A stretch of 64,000 bases of DNA, from NCBI GenBank assembly GCA_964569385.1, contig CAZMUM010000009.1, positions 1 to 64,000 of the forward strand. The letters run 5' to 3'. Source of the stretch: JAADHX01 sp964569385. GTDB lineage: Bacteria; Actinomycetota; Acidimicrobiia; Acidimicrobiales; Poriferisodalaceae. A program made the position numbers and the translations under genes. Below are positions 27,297 to 35,999 of the stretch, one piece after another. The notes under the pieces were generated by a model, which saw only the letters and a list, made by a program, of their open reading frames with translations, was not told the origin of the DNA and did not search any database. Position 1 is the first letter of the stretch, and every line of letters starts with the position of its first letter.

Positions 27297-28196
27297 GTGA
27301 ACGGCCGACTCCAGGCCGCTCTGCCATTCCTTGTAGTCGCGGCGGCGACGTTGGGGATCGGCTTCTCAAGCCCCGGCCGTGCCCTCGCCGACCATGCGGC
27401 CATCGAGACGACCCTCGCCGTGCTCGTCTTCGCCAGCGCCCTCAGTGTCGAACCCCACAGTTTGGCGACGACACACCAGCACCGCCGACGGCTCACCCTC
27501 GTCTGGGCGGTCACCACAGCCACCCTCCCGCTGCTCGCCTGGACGACCTCGCGCCTCGTACCTGCAGGCGACCTCCGTCACGGCGTGCTCACAATCGGCG
27601 TCGCCCCCACCGAGATAGCGGTATTGGCCATCACGTCCCTCGCGGGCGCGTCTGTCGCCTCGGCCGCCGCCCTACTCGTTGCGTCCACCGCCACGTCGGT
27701 CCTTCTCGCCGGACCGGCCCTCAGCATCATGACCGGAGATGGAGGGATCGACGCGCTCGACGTCCTCGTCGACCTAGGACTCGTCGTCGCCGTACCCCTG
27801 ATAGCAGGACTCCTCATCAGGCGCCACCGAATCGGCACCGCTCTCCGTCCGACGGCTGACCCCACCGCGATTATCACGGTAACGGTCCTGGCGTGGCTGG
27901 TCGCCTCACAAGTCCAGTGGTCGAGCGACTACGTGACGGTCATCGTCGCATTGGTCGGCTTCCTCACTGGCGGAACAGCCCTCGGCTGGCTCCTCGCGCG
28001 CGCAGCCCCACTTGAGCTGACAACACCCATCGTGCTCTCGGCGTCGATGCGAGACTTCGCCATCGCCGCGGGCATCGCAACCACCGCATTCGGGGCATCC
28101 GCAGCCGGGCCCCTCGGCATCTACGGCATCCTCGTACTCGCATGGGGACCAATCGCGGCGCGAACCGTCAATCCATCCGCCGCACCACACCGCTGA
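27297..28196 (+). CDS. BASS-type (bile acid:sodium symporter/ACR3-like) transporter
   Basis: 299 residues, GTG start, about nine to ten transmembrane helices without a signal peptide. Segments such as VGLVAVPLIAGLLIRR-type helix, VLTIGVAPTEIAVLA and TTPIVLSASMRDFAIAAGI match the BART superfamily, in which half-helices with polar breaks form the substrate site. In a MerR-controlled metal operon an oxyanion or organic-anion efflux role (as for Acr3) is plausible but not shown. Last gene of the operon. Confidence 0.72.
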   Translation: MNGRLQAALPFLVVAAATLGIGFSSPGRALADHAAIETTLAVLVFASALSVEPHSLATTHQHRRRLTLVWAVTTATLPLLAWTTSRLVPAGDLRHGVLTIGVAPTEIAVLAITSLAGASVASAAALLVASTATSVLLAGPALSIMTGDGGIDALDVLVDLGLVVAVPLIAGLLIRRHRIGTALRPTADPTAIITVTVLAWLVASQVQWSSDYVTVIVALVGFLTGGTALGWLLARAAPLELTTPIVLSASMRDFAIAAGIATTAFGASAAGPLGIYGILVLAWGPIAARTVNPSAAPHR

Positions 28197-28228
28197 CCAG
28201 GCGGCGTTGCTCGCATCGCGTGCGGCGC

Positions 28229-29113
28229 TCAGGGCGCGCTGTAGATCTCGATCTCGGTGGCGCCGGTGTTGCCGCCTGTGGTCTGTTCGGCGTCGAGGCG
28301 AAGCGTCCGGCCGGTGATCGGATCGTCGAACAGAGCCGGCTCGGTGCCGGTTGGGTATGGGCCGAGGGTTGTGCCGTCGATGGTGACGGTGAAGGTTTCG
28401 GTGATGGCTGTTCCGTCGGTCATCTGTCGGGTGCGGAAAGCGACGCCGGATATCTCGCGTTGCTCGCCGAGGTCGATCTCGATCCATGCATCGTCGCCGT
28501 CGCCGGCGGTGGACCACTCGGTGCCGAGATCGCCGTCGATGGCCGACTCAGCGGCGAACTGATCTGAGAACTCCGAGCTAACCGCGTTTACGACACCGTC
28601 GGGAGCGATGTTGAGTCCAAGGCCGGTGTCAGCGGCCGGAGGGGTGCGGAAGGTTCCGATGTCGCTGCGGTATATATTGCCGGCGGCATCGGAGCCTTGG
28701 AGGATGTACTGGTATTCGGTGTCGGGGGTCAGGCCGGTCAGGAGTGGTCCGTGGTTTTGGTGGGCGCCGCCTTGCATGTCGTTGTCGACGGCGAGCTGAC
28801 CGAAGGAGTCGTCTGTGCCGTAGATGACGGCGCAGGCGACGGGGATCGTGGTGTCGGCTGAGAGGGTGGCGATGGTGCCGGAGGGGTCTGGCACGATGTC
28901 GATTTCTCCGTTGAGAATCGGTTCGATCGGCTCAACGGTCACGGCGGGGTCACCGCCGCCCGAGCACGCGGCCACCAGGACCGCTGTGGCCACTATTAGC
29001 GCTACGAGGCGACTGCGGTTGGTGTAGGCCCGGCTCGACCGGCTTTCGCGTGCGACTGGGCTGACGTCGCCTTTGGCGGTGTGGGCTGCTGTCATCGCGA
29101 GTGAGGCGCTCAT
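28229..29113 (-). CDS. Lipoprotein with Fn3-like and F5/8 (discoidin)-like domains (copy 2 of 3, intact)
   Basis: 294 residues from the ATG at 29113; another Met lies six residues on. A basic stretch precedes the signal helix and lipobox VAACSG. The N-terminal domain (about 60-150: VACAVIYGTDDSFGQLAVDN ... GLTPDTEYQYILQGSDAAGN) looks like a fibronectin-III-type sandwich. The C-terminal domain (about 160-294: AIDGDLGTEWSTAGDGDDAW, GVAFRTRQM) is discoidin-like, often carbohydrate-binding. Its start overlaps the stop of the sigma-factor fragment (ATGA). Broken copies lie at 24561 and 54967. Confidence 0.78.
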   Translation of the reverse strand: MSASLAMTAAHTAKGDVSPVARESRSSRAYTNRSRLVALIVATAVLVAACSGGGDPAVTVEPIEPILNGEIDIVPDPSGTIATLSADTTIPVACAVIYGTDDSFGQLAVDNDMQGGAHQNHGPLLTGLTPDTEYQYILQGSDAAGNIYRSDIGTFRTPPAADTGLGLNIAPDGVVNAVSSEFSDQFAAESAIDGDLGTEWSTAGDGDDAWIEIDLGEQREISGVAFRTRQMTDGTAITETFTVTIDGTTLGPYPTGTEPALFDDPITGRTLRLDAEQTTGGNTGATEIEIYSAP

Positions 29114-29424
29114 GCGATCCGGTGTCGTACGGTTTCTCGGCCGCGGCGGACTCGCCGCGCGATGGCGGCTTGGTTGGCGCTGGCCTCGATCGCTGCTTGT
29201 TGGTAGCTGCACCCGCAGACGTCAACGAGCCATAGCGCCTGGGCCTGATCGATTGGCAGAGTGTCGACTGCTACGAATACAGCATCAGCGAAGGCCTCGT
29301 CGCTACTGGGCCCGCGTCGACGCCGGGGCCCTGTGACGGGAGCAAGCCAGGTCGATCCACTGGCGCAAGCCAGGTCAACAACACAGCCGAGGTCGGAAAC
29401 CGCTATTGCGCACAGGTGAATCAC
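29110..29424 (-). pseudogene. ECF sigma factor, C-terminal fragment (region 4)
   Basis: About 55 C-terminal residues (VAVDTLPIDQAQALWLVDV, CSYQQAAIEASANQAAIARR, VRRGRETVRHRIA) match sigma-70 region 4 of extracytoplasmic-function sigma factors. Region 2, which binds core polymerase and the -10 element, is missing, and the first ~45 residues look unrelated. Its stop overlaps the lipoprotein start, suggesting an ancestral sigma-lipoprotein operon. The gap 29425-29627 shows no gene. Confidence 0.6.
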
Positions 29425-29627
29425 CGGCGGCCTCGAGGGCGCGTCGTGCTCATTGCCGAGTCTGCCGCCTCGACCGCTGATCCTGGTCGGACGGGTGCTG
29501 TCGGGGCCTGAGCCATGAGGACAGTCACGTTAGCTGTCATCGACGCGGCGCCAAGGTCGGGGTTCAGGGTCGCAGGGCCCTGAAGGCGACGGTAGGAGGA
29601 TCGGCGCGGCCGGCGTCTCACTGCGAA

Positions 29628-32147
29628 TCAGATCCCGGGGCTGTTGAGCGCCAAGACCCATACCGCACCAACGCCTAGAGAGAAGGCGACCATCGCCGAT
29701 GTCAGCAATGGTTCTGGTCGGGCGAGGAGCCGACGAAGCTGGGCGGGGTTGAGGGTTCGTGTCGCTTTGACGAGTGATCTGGTGAGGTTGGCGATGGCTG
29801 TTGGGATGGTGGCTGGTCGTAGGCGAGCTCCGAATGAGTTGGCCAATACGAGGGTGACGGAGGTGATCATGGCGATCATGGCCCAGACGGGGCCGACGAT
29901 GCCGGTCACGGCGAGGGGTACGCCGATGCCGTTGAACGCGAATGCGATGGCGAGGTTCTGTTTGGTTTTGGTGTAGCTGTTGGTGGCGATGTCGCGGGCG
30001 TCGGCGATGCTGGAGATCTGGCCGCCGATGAGCACGATGTCGCTGGATTCGATGGCGATGTCGGTTCCGGCGCCGATGGCCATTCCGATGTCGGCTTGGG
30101 TGAGAGCGGGGGCATCGTTGATGCCGTCGCCGACCATCAGCACCCGAAGCCCTTGGCGTTGTAGCGAGCGAACGGCATCGGATTTGTCCTGGGGGAGGAG
30201 CTCGGCGCGGACGTCTTCGATCCCGACCGCGGCGGCTACGGCGTCTGCGGTGCGTTGGTTGTCGCCTGTGACCATGATCGGGGTGATTCCGGCTCGCCGG
30301 AGCCGATCGAGGCCTTGTCGTGCGTCGGGTTTGATCTCATCAGCGATGCCGATCAGGCCCAAGAGCTGACCGTCGCGGGCTACTGCGACGACGGTTTGGG
30401 CCGCGTCTTGCATGGCCCGTCGCTCAGCCGCAACAGATCCGATTCCGATGCCGGCGGCGGCGATCCAGTCGGGTTTGCCGACAAGCACGACCATGCCGTC
30501 GACCATCGCGGTGACGCCTTGGCCGGTTTGTGAGGAGAACTCTTCTGCGGCAGCGACGTCGAGCCCTCGGTCGAACGCAGCGGTCACGACGGCACGCCCG
30601 AGGGGATGCTCGGACGGCTGCTCAGCGGCCGCGGCAGTGGCGAGGACTTCGTCTTGGTCGCCGCCGTCGACGGTGACGATTCTTACGACCGATGGTTTGC
30701 CTTGGGTGATGGTGCCGGTCTTGTCTAGCAGAACGCGTTCGATCTCGCCGAACACCTGGAACGCTTCGCCTGAGCGCATAAGGATTCCTCGTTCAGCGGC
30801 CATTCCACCGCCGCGCATCATGGCCAGCGGGGTCGCCATCCCCAACGCGCACGGGTAGCCCATGACCAACACCGCCAGGGTGGCAAAGATCGCGGTGGTC
30901 ACGTCCGGGGACCCGCCGGTGAGCACCGGTCCGACGATCCAGATCACCAGAGCGACACCCGCGACGATCAGGACCGCGGGGACGTAGTACTTGAGGATCT
31001 TGTCGAGAAGCTGAATGATCCCGGGCTTGAGAGCTCGTGCCTCTTCGATATGGCGGGCCACCTGAGCCAGAAACGAGTCTTCCCCGACCTTGGTGACCTC
31101 AAACACCAGGCTGCCGGTCTCGTTCACCGACCCGCCAATCACCTCGGCGCCCTCGGACTTCTCGGCCGGGATCGGTTCACCGGTGACCATTGCTTCATCC
31201 ACCGTCGAGTAGCCGGACACGACCCGGCCATCGAGAGGCACCCGCTCACCGGGGCGTACCCGTACCCGATCACCCACTGCTACTTCATCGACGGCGATCT
31301 CGATCTCGGTTCCGTCACGGATCACGTGTGCGGTGTCGGGCTGAAGCTCGAGGAGTCGCTGCACTGCTTGAGAGGACCGGGTCCGCACCAGGGTGGAGGC
31401 AAAGCCCGAGAGCAGGTGGTAGGTGGAGATGAACACCGCGACCGACAAGAAGTCGCCGGGCGGGAATGTCTCAGGTGCGACGAATAGCCCCAGCAGTCCG
31501 CCGATCAGGCCGCCAAAGGCACCGGCTTCGAGAAGCACGTGCTGGTTGAGGATCCCGCGTTTGAGCGAAGCCCACGCCATGACCAGGATCGGTCGGGCCG
31601 CGACGAACATCGTGGCCAGCGCCAGTCCCAGGATCAGCCACGGACCGTACAGGAACGTTTCGCCTCCCCAGGTGAGGTTCAACGGGTTCCCGAACCAGGC
31701 GAACGACATCAACACCAGCGTCGCCACGGTGAACCCGGATCCTGCGAGGAACCGGTTGCGTTCCTCGCGCAGCTCGGCCTCTTCCTCTTCATAGCCTTGG
31801 ACCTTGCGGGGGTCGCGCACGACGTAGCCGATGTCGCGAAGAGTTTTCACGATCCCCGCCGGTGCGATCTGGTCGGGGTCGTACTCCACGAGACCCTCGG
31901 AGTGCGCTAAGGAGACCGACACAGCCTCCACGCCGTCGCGGCGGGTCAGGGCCTTTTCGATCGTCGACACACAAAACGAGCAGTGCATGCCGCCGAGCTT
32001 CACCTGCAGGTGAGCGTGCCCTTGGTCATCGAGCCGGGGTGACTCATCGAGCCAGACGTCTCGGCCACGATCCTCGGCGCCATCGTCCACATCGGTCCCG
32101 CTACCGGCGGCCCTGCCGACAACACTGGCGGATTCGAGGCGAGTCAT
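29628..32147 (-). CDS. Heavy-metal P1B-type ATPase with YPC instead of CPC in the transport helix
   Basis: 839 residues from the ATG at 32147, which overlaps the CopZ stop (ATGA). HMA domain with GGMHCSFC (Cys56, Cys59), membrane region, catalytic motifs DKTGT (Asp475), SEHPLG, TGDNQRT and GDGINDAP. The sixth-helix motif is [11 protein letters not shown] (Tyr431-Pro-Cys433). The two other ATPases in this window have CPC, so one of the two transmembrane metal thiolates is missing here. Copper is still the likely substrate from the CopZ neighbour, but altered specificity is possible. Driven by a MerR-type promoter at 32405-32436. Confidence 0.9.
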   Translation of the reverse strand: MTRLESASVVGRAAGSGTDVDDGAEDRGRDVWLDESPRLDDQGHAHLQVKLGGMHCSFCVSTIEKALTRRDGVEAVSVSLAHSEGLVEYDPDQIAPAGIVKTLRDIGYVVRDPRKVQGYEEEEAELREERNRFLAGSGFTVATLVLMSFAWFGNPLNLTWGGETFLYGPWLILGLALATMFVAARPILVMAWASLKRGILNQHVLLEAGAFGGLIGGLLGLFVAPETFPPGDFLSVAVFISTYHLLSGFASTLVRTRSSQAVQRLLELQPDTAHVIRDGTEIEIAVDEVAVGDRVRVRPGERVPLDGRVVSGYSTVDEAMVTGEPIPAEKSEGAEVIGGSVNETGSLVFEVTKVGEDSFLAQVARHIEEARALKPGIIQLLDKILKYYVPAVLIVAGVALVIWIVGPVLTGGSPDVTTAIFATLAVLVMGYPCALGMATPLAMMRGGGMAAERGILMRSGEAFQVFGEIERVLLDKTGTITQGKPSVVRIVTVDGGDQDEVLATAAAAEQPSEHPLGRAVVTAAFDRGLDVAAAEEFSSQTGQGVTAMVDGMVVLVGKPDWIAAAGIGIGSVAAERRAMQDAAQTVVAVARDGQLLGLIGIADEIKPDARQGLDRLRRAGITPIMVTGDNQRTADAVAAAVGIEDVRAELLPQDKSDAVRSLQRQGLRVLMVGDGINDAPALTQADIGMAIGAGTDIAIESSDIVLIGGQISSIADARDIATNSYTKTKQNLAIAFAFNGIGVPLAVTGIVGPVWAMIAMITSVTLVLANSFGARLRPATIPTAIANLTRSLVKATRTLNPAQLRRLLARPEPLLTSAMVAFSLGVGAVWVLALNSPGI

Positions 32148-32368
32148 GACCCGAGGCCGCCGGGCAGGGGGTCGTACCCACACGCCGTGATCTGTTCGCG
32201 CAACTGAGCGTCATCGACCCGGGCAACGTCGAAGAGGACCCGCACGTCGCCAGTTTCGTGGTCGGCCGACACGCTGCCCACACCCGCCACGCGCTTGAGC
32301 GCAGCAGCCAACCGCTCTTCGCAGCCTCCACAGCTCATACCAGCAACTTGTATGTTCACGGTCTCCAT
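32144..32368 (-). CDS. CopZ-like HMA-domain copper chaperone
   Basis: 74 residues from the ATG at 32368 (GAGGAG eight bases upstream; an ATG two codons earlier is too close to it). Single HMA fold with the Cu(I) site GMSCGGCEE near the N-terminus and the typical ACGYDP end. It would pick up cytosolic Cu(I) and pass it to the HMA domain of the ATPase encoded directly downstream, whose start overlaps this stop. First gene of the operon behind a MerR-type promoter. Confidence 0.88.
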   Translation of the reverse strand: METVNIQVAGMSCGGCEERLAAALKRVAGVGSVSADHETGDVRVLFDVARVDDAQLREQITACGYDPLPGGLGS

Positions 32369-32404
32369 TGGCATATCTCCTCATGTGACGTCTGCTTCAC
32401 CAAC

Positions 32405-32436
32405 ACTGTAAACCCTGAATTCGGCTTCAAGGTCAA
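32405..32436 (-). promoter_or_regulatory. MerR/CueR-type promoter of the copZ-ATPase operon
   Basis: Minus strand: -35 TTGACC (32431-32436), 20-bp spacer, -10 TACAGT (32405-32410). The spacer dyad is ACCTTGAA-GCCGAA-TTCAGGGT. It is nearly identical to the promoter at 33407-33438, so both should answer to the same regulator, most likely the MerR protein encoded at 33456. Confidence 0.78.
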
Positions 32437-32469
32437 GTGATCTCTTCCGAAGACACTCCGATGTGTCGC

Positions 32470-33369
32470 CTAGACGGGGAAGACATCGGCGAAGAAGCCC
32501 GAGAACACTCCGAGCGCGATAAACCAGACCCCGACGGTCATGAGTACGCGTCCGCCCCACCGTTTGACAGTGGGTGCTCCTGCCTTGAGCGCGTCGACAG
32601 TGCGCTGTTGAGCAGCGCCCACGATCAACGCGAGCCCGAACATCAAGATAACCATCATCAACGCGGCGACGCCGAACGCTATGAACGCGGCGGAGGCCCC
32701 GCCGGCGATGAGGGATTGCCCAGCCAGACCGGCCAGGATCGGACCCGTTCAACCAAACCCTGCGGCAAGGTACGCGAACCCGAACAGACCGAATCGCAAC
32801 AACTGCGGTTGCCCCTGGCCTCTGCCCTCTCTGCGTTGGCGCCGCAGAAAACTCTTCAACGCGGGCTCGAATCGCCGCAGCGGAACAGTTATGCGGCCGA
32901 GCTGGACCAGCCCGACGAGAATCAGGAACGTACCCACGGTGACGCGCAGAATCCGACCGGTGGTGCTGGTGAAGGTGACGTCTTTGATGATGGCGTCGCC
33001 CCCAAGAGCGATCGCGGTTCCGAGCAGCGCCAAGAACGCGACAACACCCAACGACAGCGCTGTCGCGAACGCGAGAGAGTCCCGGGTTGGTTGGCGTCGC
33101 TCACCAGTCTGTGCCCTTTCCGCCACCGGGCGGCCCAGCATTCCCACGAGCAGCGGGAACGAGCACGGAGAGAAGAACGACGCGATGCCTGCGGCCGCGG
33201 CGAGCACTATGAGACCCGCGCCAACCCCGGCGGAGAGATCAAGGGTGGGATAGACGACGAAGCCGAGGTAGCCGACAAGGCCAGCGACGAGAACCGCAAT
33301 CGCCAGTGCCGCGTAACGGACAAACGACGCGCTACTGGTTTCAACATCACCCTCAGCTGCGTCACTCAT
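32470..33369 (-). CDS. CcdA/DsbD-type membrane thiol reductase, probable selenoprotein (TGA = Sec207)
   Basis: 299 residues if TGA at 32749-32751 is read through; ATG at 33369 with GGAGGAG upstream. Six helices; first active-site motif FFSPCSFPLL (Cys69). The frame then reads AAGFG-TGA-TGPILAG and continues uninterrupted for 93 more residues with normal membrane-helix sequence to TAG at 32470. In the three CcdA paralogues of this window the equivalent residue is Cys followed by Thr (SLSCTLP, SLGCTLP, SLSCTIG). A hairpin with apical GGTCT follows the TGA. Without Sec insertion the product stops after 206 residues and lacks the second redox residue. Confidence 0.75.
32719..32740 (-). promoter_or_regulatory. 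Candidate bacterial SECIS element
   Basis: Minus strand: stem CCTGGCC / GGCTGGG (7 pairs, two of them G-U) with loop GGTCT. GGTCTG starts exactly 18 bases after the TGA, the same spacing and loop sequence as in the E. coli fdhF SECIS. The stem can extend by GAT/ATC (to 32714) across a 2-base bulge. Confidence 0.65.
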
Positions 33370-33406
33370 AACGGTCCGACTCCTCCAGACGTCTATTACG
33401 CAACCG

Positions 33407-33438
33407 ACCATAGACCCTGAACCCGGCTTCAAGGTCAA
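33407..33438 (-). promoter_or_regulatory. MerR/CueR-type promoter of the CcdA-like (Sec) gene
   Basis: Minus strand: -35 TTGACC (33433-33438), 20-bp spacer, -10 TATGGT (33407-33412); dyad ACCTTGAA-GCCGG-GTTCAGGGT. Transcription would begin near 33400, about 30 bases before the ATG. The divergent merR gene starts 18 bases beyond the -35. Confidence 0.78.
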
Positions 33439-33455
33439 GTGGTATCATCGAATTT

Positions 33456-33878
33456 ATGCGAATCGGAGAACTGGCCGACGACGTCGCCATCACCACCGAG
33501 GCGGTCCGCTACTACGAAAAGGTCGGCCTCCTCGCGGCGCCGACACGGACCCCGTCCGGGTATCGCGACTACAACCACCAGGCGCTCGAGCGCCTCAGGT
33601 TCATCCGAACAGCCCAAACCGTGGGGTTCACCCTCGGCGAGATCGGCGAGATTCTGGAACTGCGCGACAACGGCCAGACGCCCTGTGATCACGTGCGCCA
33701 ACTCATCACCCAACACGCCGCCGACCTCCAACAACGCATCAACGACCTACAGGCCATGCAGACCGACCTGCACCAACTCGCAGCCGTCGCCGCTGCCGCG
33801 CCACACGCCAGCGCCACCGCCACCGCCACCGCCACGCACTGCCACATTCTCGAATCCGCCCGACCAGCCTCGACATAG
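33456..33878 (+). CDS. MerR-family metal-responsive regulator
   Basis: 140 residues. MRIGELADDVAITTEAVRYYE, GLLAAPTRTPSGYRDYN and TAQTVGFTLGEIGEIL give the MerR fold. Cys74-region TPCDHV and a C-terminal THCHILE supply candidate metal ligands; between them is an Ala/Thr repeat (ASATATATATH). It is divergent from the Sec-CcdA gene and shares its control region, and near-identical operators precede copZ. It is therefore the probable activator of both operons, and perhaps of the TlpA-CcdA operon at 34051. Confidence 0.87.
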   Translation: MRIGELADDVAITTEAVRYYEKVGLLAAPTRTPSGYRDYNHQALERLRFIRTAQTVGFTLGEIGEILELRDNGQTPCDHVRQLITQHAADLQQRINDLQAMQTDLHQLAAVAAAAPHASATATATATHCHILESARPAST

Positions 33879-33934
33879 CGCAACACGAGAGTCGTGCGAC
33901 GCCTGTTCGCGGCCTACGATCTGACCTGGCGCCC

Positions 33935-33966
33935 TTGACCTTCTCCTATGGGAGAGGCTTTACGCT
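33935..33966 (+). promoter_or_regulatory. MerR/CueR-type promoter of the tlpA-ccdA operon
   Basis: -35 TTGACC (33935-33940), 20-bp spacer, -10 TACGCT (33961-33966); dyad CCTTCTCC-TAT-GGGAGAGG, very close to CueR-type operators. Between it and the gene at 34051 a start-less frame of about 35 codons (ending PDKTRPMLEA) is open but unassigned. Confidence 0.78.
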
Positions 33967-34050
33967 TCACTGCGAGAGATCGAAAGCTGGCGCGCCTCGG
34001 TGGCGTTCCTCGATCCTGACAAGACTCGCCCGATGCTGGAGGCGTAACCC

Positions 34051-34608
34051 ATGGCACGTAGAAAGCCAACAACGCACCGACGTGCAGCCAAGCGCCAACG
34101 CTGGCTGGGGGCGGGAGTTGCCGTTGTGGTCGTGGGTGTCGCAATGCTGCTGATACTGACAAACGGCGATGAAGACGGCGACGGCGAGGACGCGGTTGGG
34201 CCTGATCCGGTGCTGGGCGTGCAGTATGTGAACTTCGATGGGTCCACTGGCACCCTGGACCGATACGTCGGCGAGCCTCTCGTGGTGAACTTCTTCGCTT
34301 CGTGGTGCACGCCGTGTCTGGCAGAGCTGCCCGAGTTCGAAGCCGTCGCCCAGACTGTTGCAGGCGACGTGACGTTCGTGGGGCTGAACCTGCAGGAACC
34401 TCCCGAGGCGGGCCTTGCGGTGATCGAGCAGACCGGGATCACCTATGACGTGGCCCGTGATCCCGATGGTTCGCTGTTCACCGCGTTTGAAGCGCTTGGA
34501 ATGCCGACGACTGTGTTCATCGATGCTGACGGCAAGGTCGCCCGGGTCTGGAGTGGCCAGCTGAGCGGGCAGGCGTTGACCGACCTCATTGAGGAGTTGC
34601 TGCTGTGA
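34051..34608 (+). CDS. TlpA/ResA-like membrane-anchored thioredoxin
   Basis: 185 residues: basic N-terminus, one membrane anchor (about 20-36), acidic linker, then an extracytoplasmic thioredoxin domain with FFASWCTPC (Cys86, Cys89) and cis-Pro GMPTT. Such proteins reduce disulfides or metal-binding thiols outside the membrane using electrons from a CcdA-type partner. The partner gene follows directly: its GTG start overlaps this TGA (GTGA). GGAGG precedes the ATG; a MerR/CueR-type promoter lies upstream, so copper or a similar metal probably induces it. Confidence 0.9.
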   Translation: MARRKPTTHRRAAKRQRWLGAGVAVVVVGVAMLLILTNGDEDGDGEDAVGPDPVLGVQYVNFDGSTGTLDRYVGEPLVVNFFASWCTPCLAELPEFEAVAQTVAGDVTFVGLNLQEPPEAGLAVIEQTGITYDVARDPDGSLFTAFEALGMPTTVFIDADGKVARVWSGQLSGQALTDLIEELLL

Positions 34609-35498
34609 TCGACGCGCCGCTGGCGTTGGCCCTGACCGCAGGAATGGTGTCGACGGTCAATCCCTGCGGTTTCGCCATGTTGCCTGCATATCTCGCCTGG
34701 TTCGTTAGCGATGACAGCGACAGTGATCTCGATCTTGCCCAGCGCCTCGGGAGGGCTTTGGGCGTTATCGCGGCAGTGGCCGCCGGATTCACGGTGGTAT
34801 TCGCGGTGATTGGGACCCTGTTCCAGGCTGGGGTCCGGATCTTCATCGACTATGTACCGTGGGCCGCGTTGCTTATCGGTGCCGGTGTACTGATCCTTGG
34901 CATGGCGATGCTCATCGGTTGGCAGCCGAAATGGCGGGTGCCCCAGCCAAATACTGGCGCCCCCAGCGATCGCGGCTACCGCTCGATGATGGGCTTCGGC
35001 ATGACCTATGGGATCGCATCGCTGTCATGCACCCTTCCGGTCTTCTTGAGCATCGTCGCAGGCACCGCCACTCGATCCTCGTGGCTATCAGGGCTCGCCG
35101 CGCTTGTTGCGTACGTGCTGGGCATGACGCTCGTGCTTGCCGTCGCCACTCTGTCGCTCGCCGTGGCCAAGCACTCGATGCTCACGCGGCTACGGCAGGT
35201 GTCGCGACACGTCAACCGCCTCGCGGCGCTGCTGTTGATCGCCTCGGGCGGATTCATTGTCTACTACTGGGGTTGGACCCTCACTACCGACGTCTCCACC
35301 ACCACCGGCTACGGCCCGATCCGCTTTCTCGAAGGCCAATCAAGCTGGTTCACAGAGGCGATCGCCAACAACCGCAACACCATCGCGCTCATCGGCGCAC
35401 TCGCGATCGCTGCCAGCGCCTGGGCATTGGTCGTAGCCCGCGGCCCACAGGCGCCAGCGGGCGAATCGGCCCATCAAGACGATTCGGCCCATCAATAG
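34605..35498 (+). CDS. CcdA-family transmembrane thiol-disulfide transporter
   Basis: 297 residues, six to seven transmembrane helices. Redox cysteines in paired motifs VNPCGFAMLPAYL (Cys21) and SLSCTLPVFLS (Cys142). It would carry electrons from cytosolic thioredoxin to the TlpA-like protein encoded immediately upstream (4-base overlap). The C-terminal ~60 residues (after YYWGWTL) form an additional helix region ending in a Asp/His-rich tail (SAHQDDSAHQ) of possible metal-binding type. Paralogues at 36000 and 49234 have the same layout. Confidence 0.88.
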   Translation: MIDAPLALALTAGMVSTVNPCGFAMLPAYLAWFVSDDSDSDLDLAQRLGRALGVIAAVAAGFTVVFAVIGTLFQAGVRIFIDYVPWAALLIGAGVLILGMAMLIGWQPKWRVPQPNTGAPSDRGYRSMMGFGMTYGIASLSCTLPVFLSIVAGTATRSSWLSGLAALVAYVLGMTLVLAVATLSLAVAKHSMLTRLRQVSRHVNRLAALLLIASGGFIVYYWGWTLTTDVSTTTGYGPIRFLEGQSSWFTEAIANNRNTIALIGALAIAASAWALVVARGPQAPAGESAHQDDSAHQ

Positions 35499-35625
35499 TC
35501 TCCACATGGGTCGTGCCCCTCGCGACCTGTTGCGGCGCCCAAAGTGATACGAAATCCTCGATCCGCTTCACCCCTTCGAGGCGTCTGACCAGTCACGCTT
35601 GTCGGGCCCCGGAATCGTCGGTGAC

Positions 35626-35814
35626 TGTCGTGCAGCTAGCAAAGTCGAACGATTCAACCTGACCCTCCAAACCGAGTCGGCCTGCCGGCAGGTCTTCACC
35701 TCAAACGACGAACGCTCCGCCGCCCTGTCATCATGGCTCCACACCTACAACCACCACCGACGGCACGACGCCCTCGGAGGGCACCCACCAACCAGCCGAC
35801 TGTCACCAACCTGA
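35626..35814 (+). pseudogene. IS481-type transposase, C-terminal remnant
   Basis: About 62 residues match the end of an rve-type integrase core (KVERFNLTLQTE, NDERSAALSSWLHTYNHHRR, ALGGHPPTSRL). The catalytic Asp residues and the 5' two thirds are missing. No inverted ends were found. Region 35499-35625 has no gene. Confidence 0.75.
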
Positions 35815-35963
35815 CTGCCGAGTACATCTAGAACGCGCTCGCCACGCCATGTCCTTGACCGTCAATCCTGACAATCGTGGCTGCTGCCGCTGCACGGATC
35901 GGCAACGCCCAGCTTTCTTCGGTCACCACGGGAATACCGAGCGCCGCTGAGGCGGTTACCAGT

Positions 35964-35978
35964 CCGACATAGTGTAGG
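35964..35978 (+). promoter_or_regulatory. BlaI/CopY-like operator ahead of the ccdA-tlpA-DUF3179 operon
   Basis: CCGACATAGTGTAGG, the exact reverse complement of the operator at 50186-50200, which also precedes a ccdA gene. It lies 21 bases before the ATG at 36000. Region 35815-35963 shows no gene. Confidence 0.7.
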
Positions 35979-35999
35979 AGCGGACCTGACGGTGAGCAT

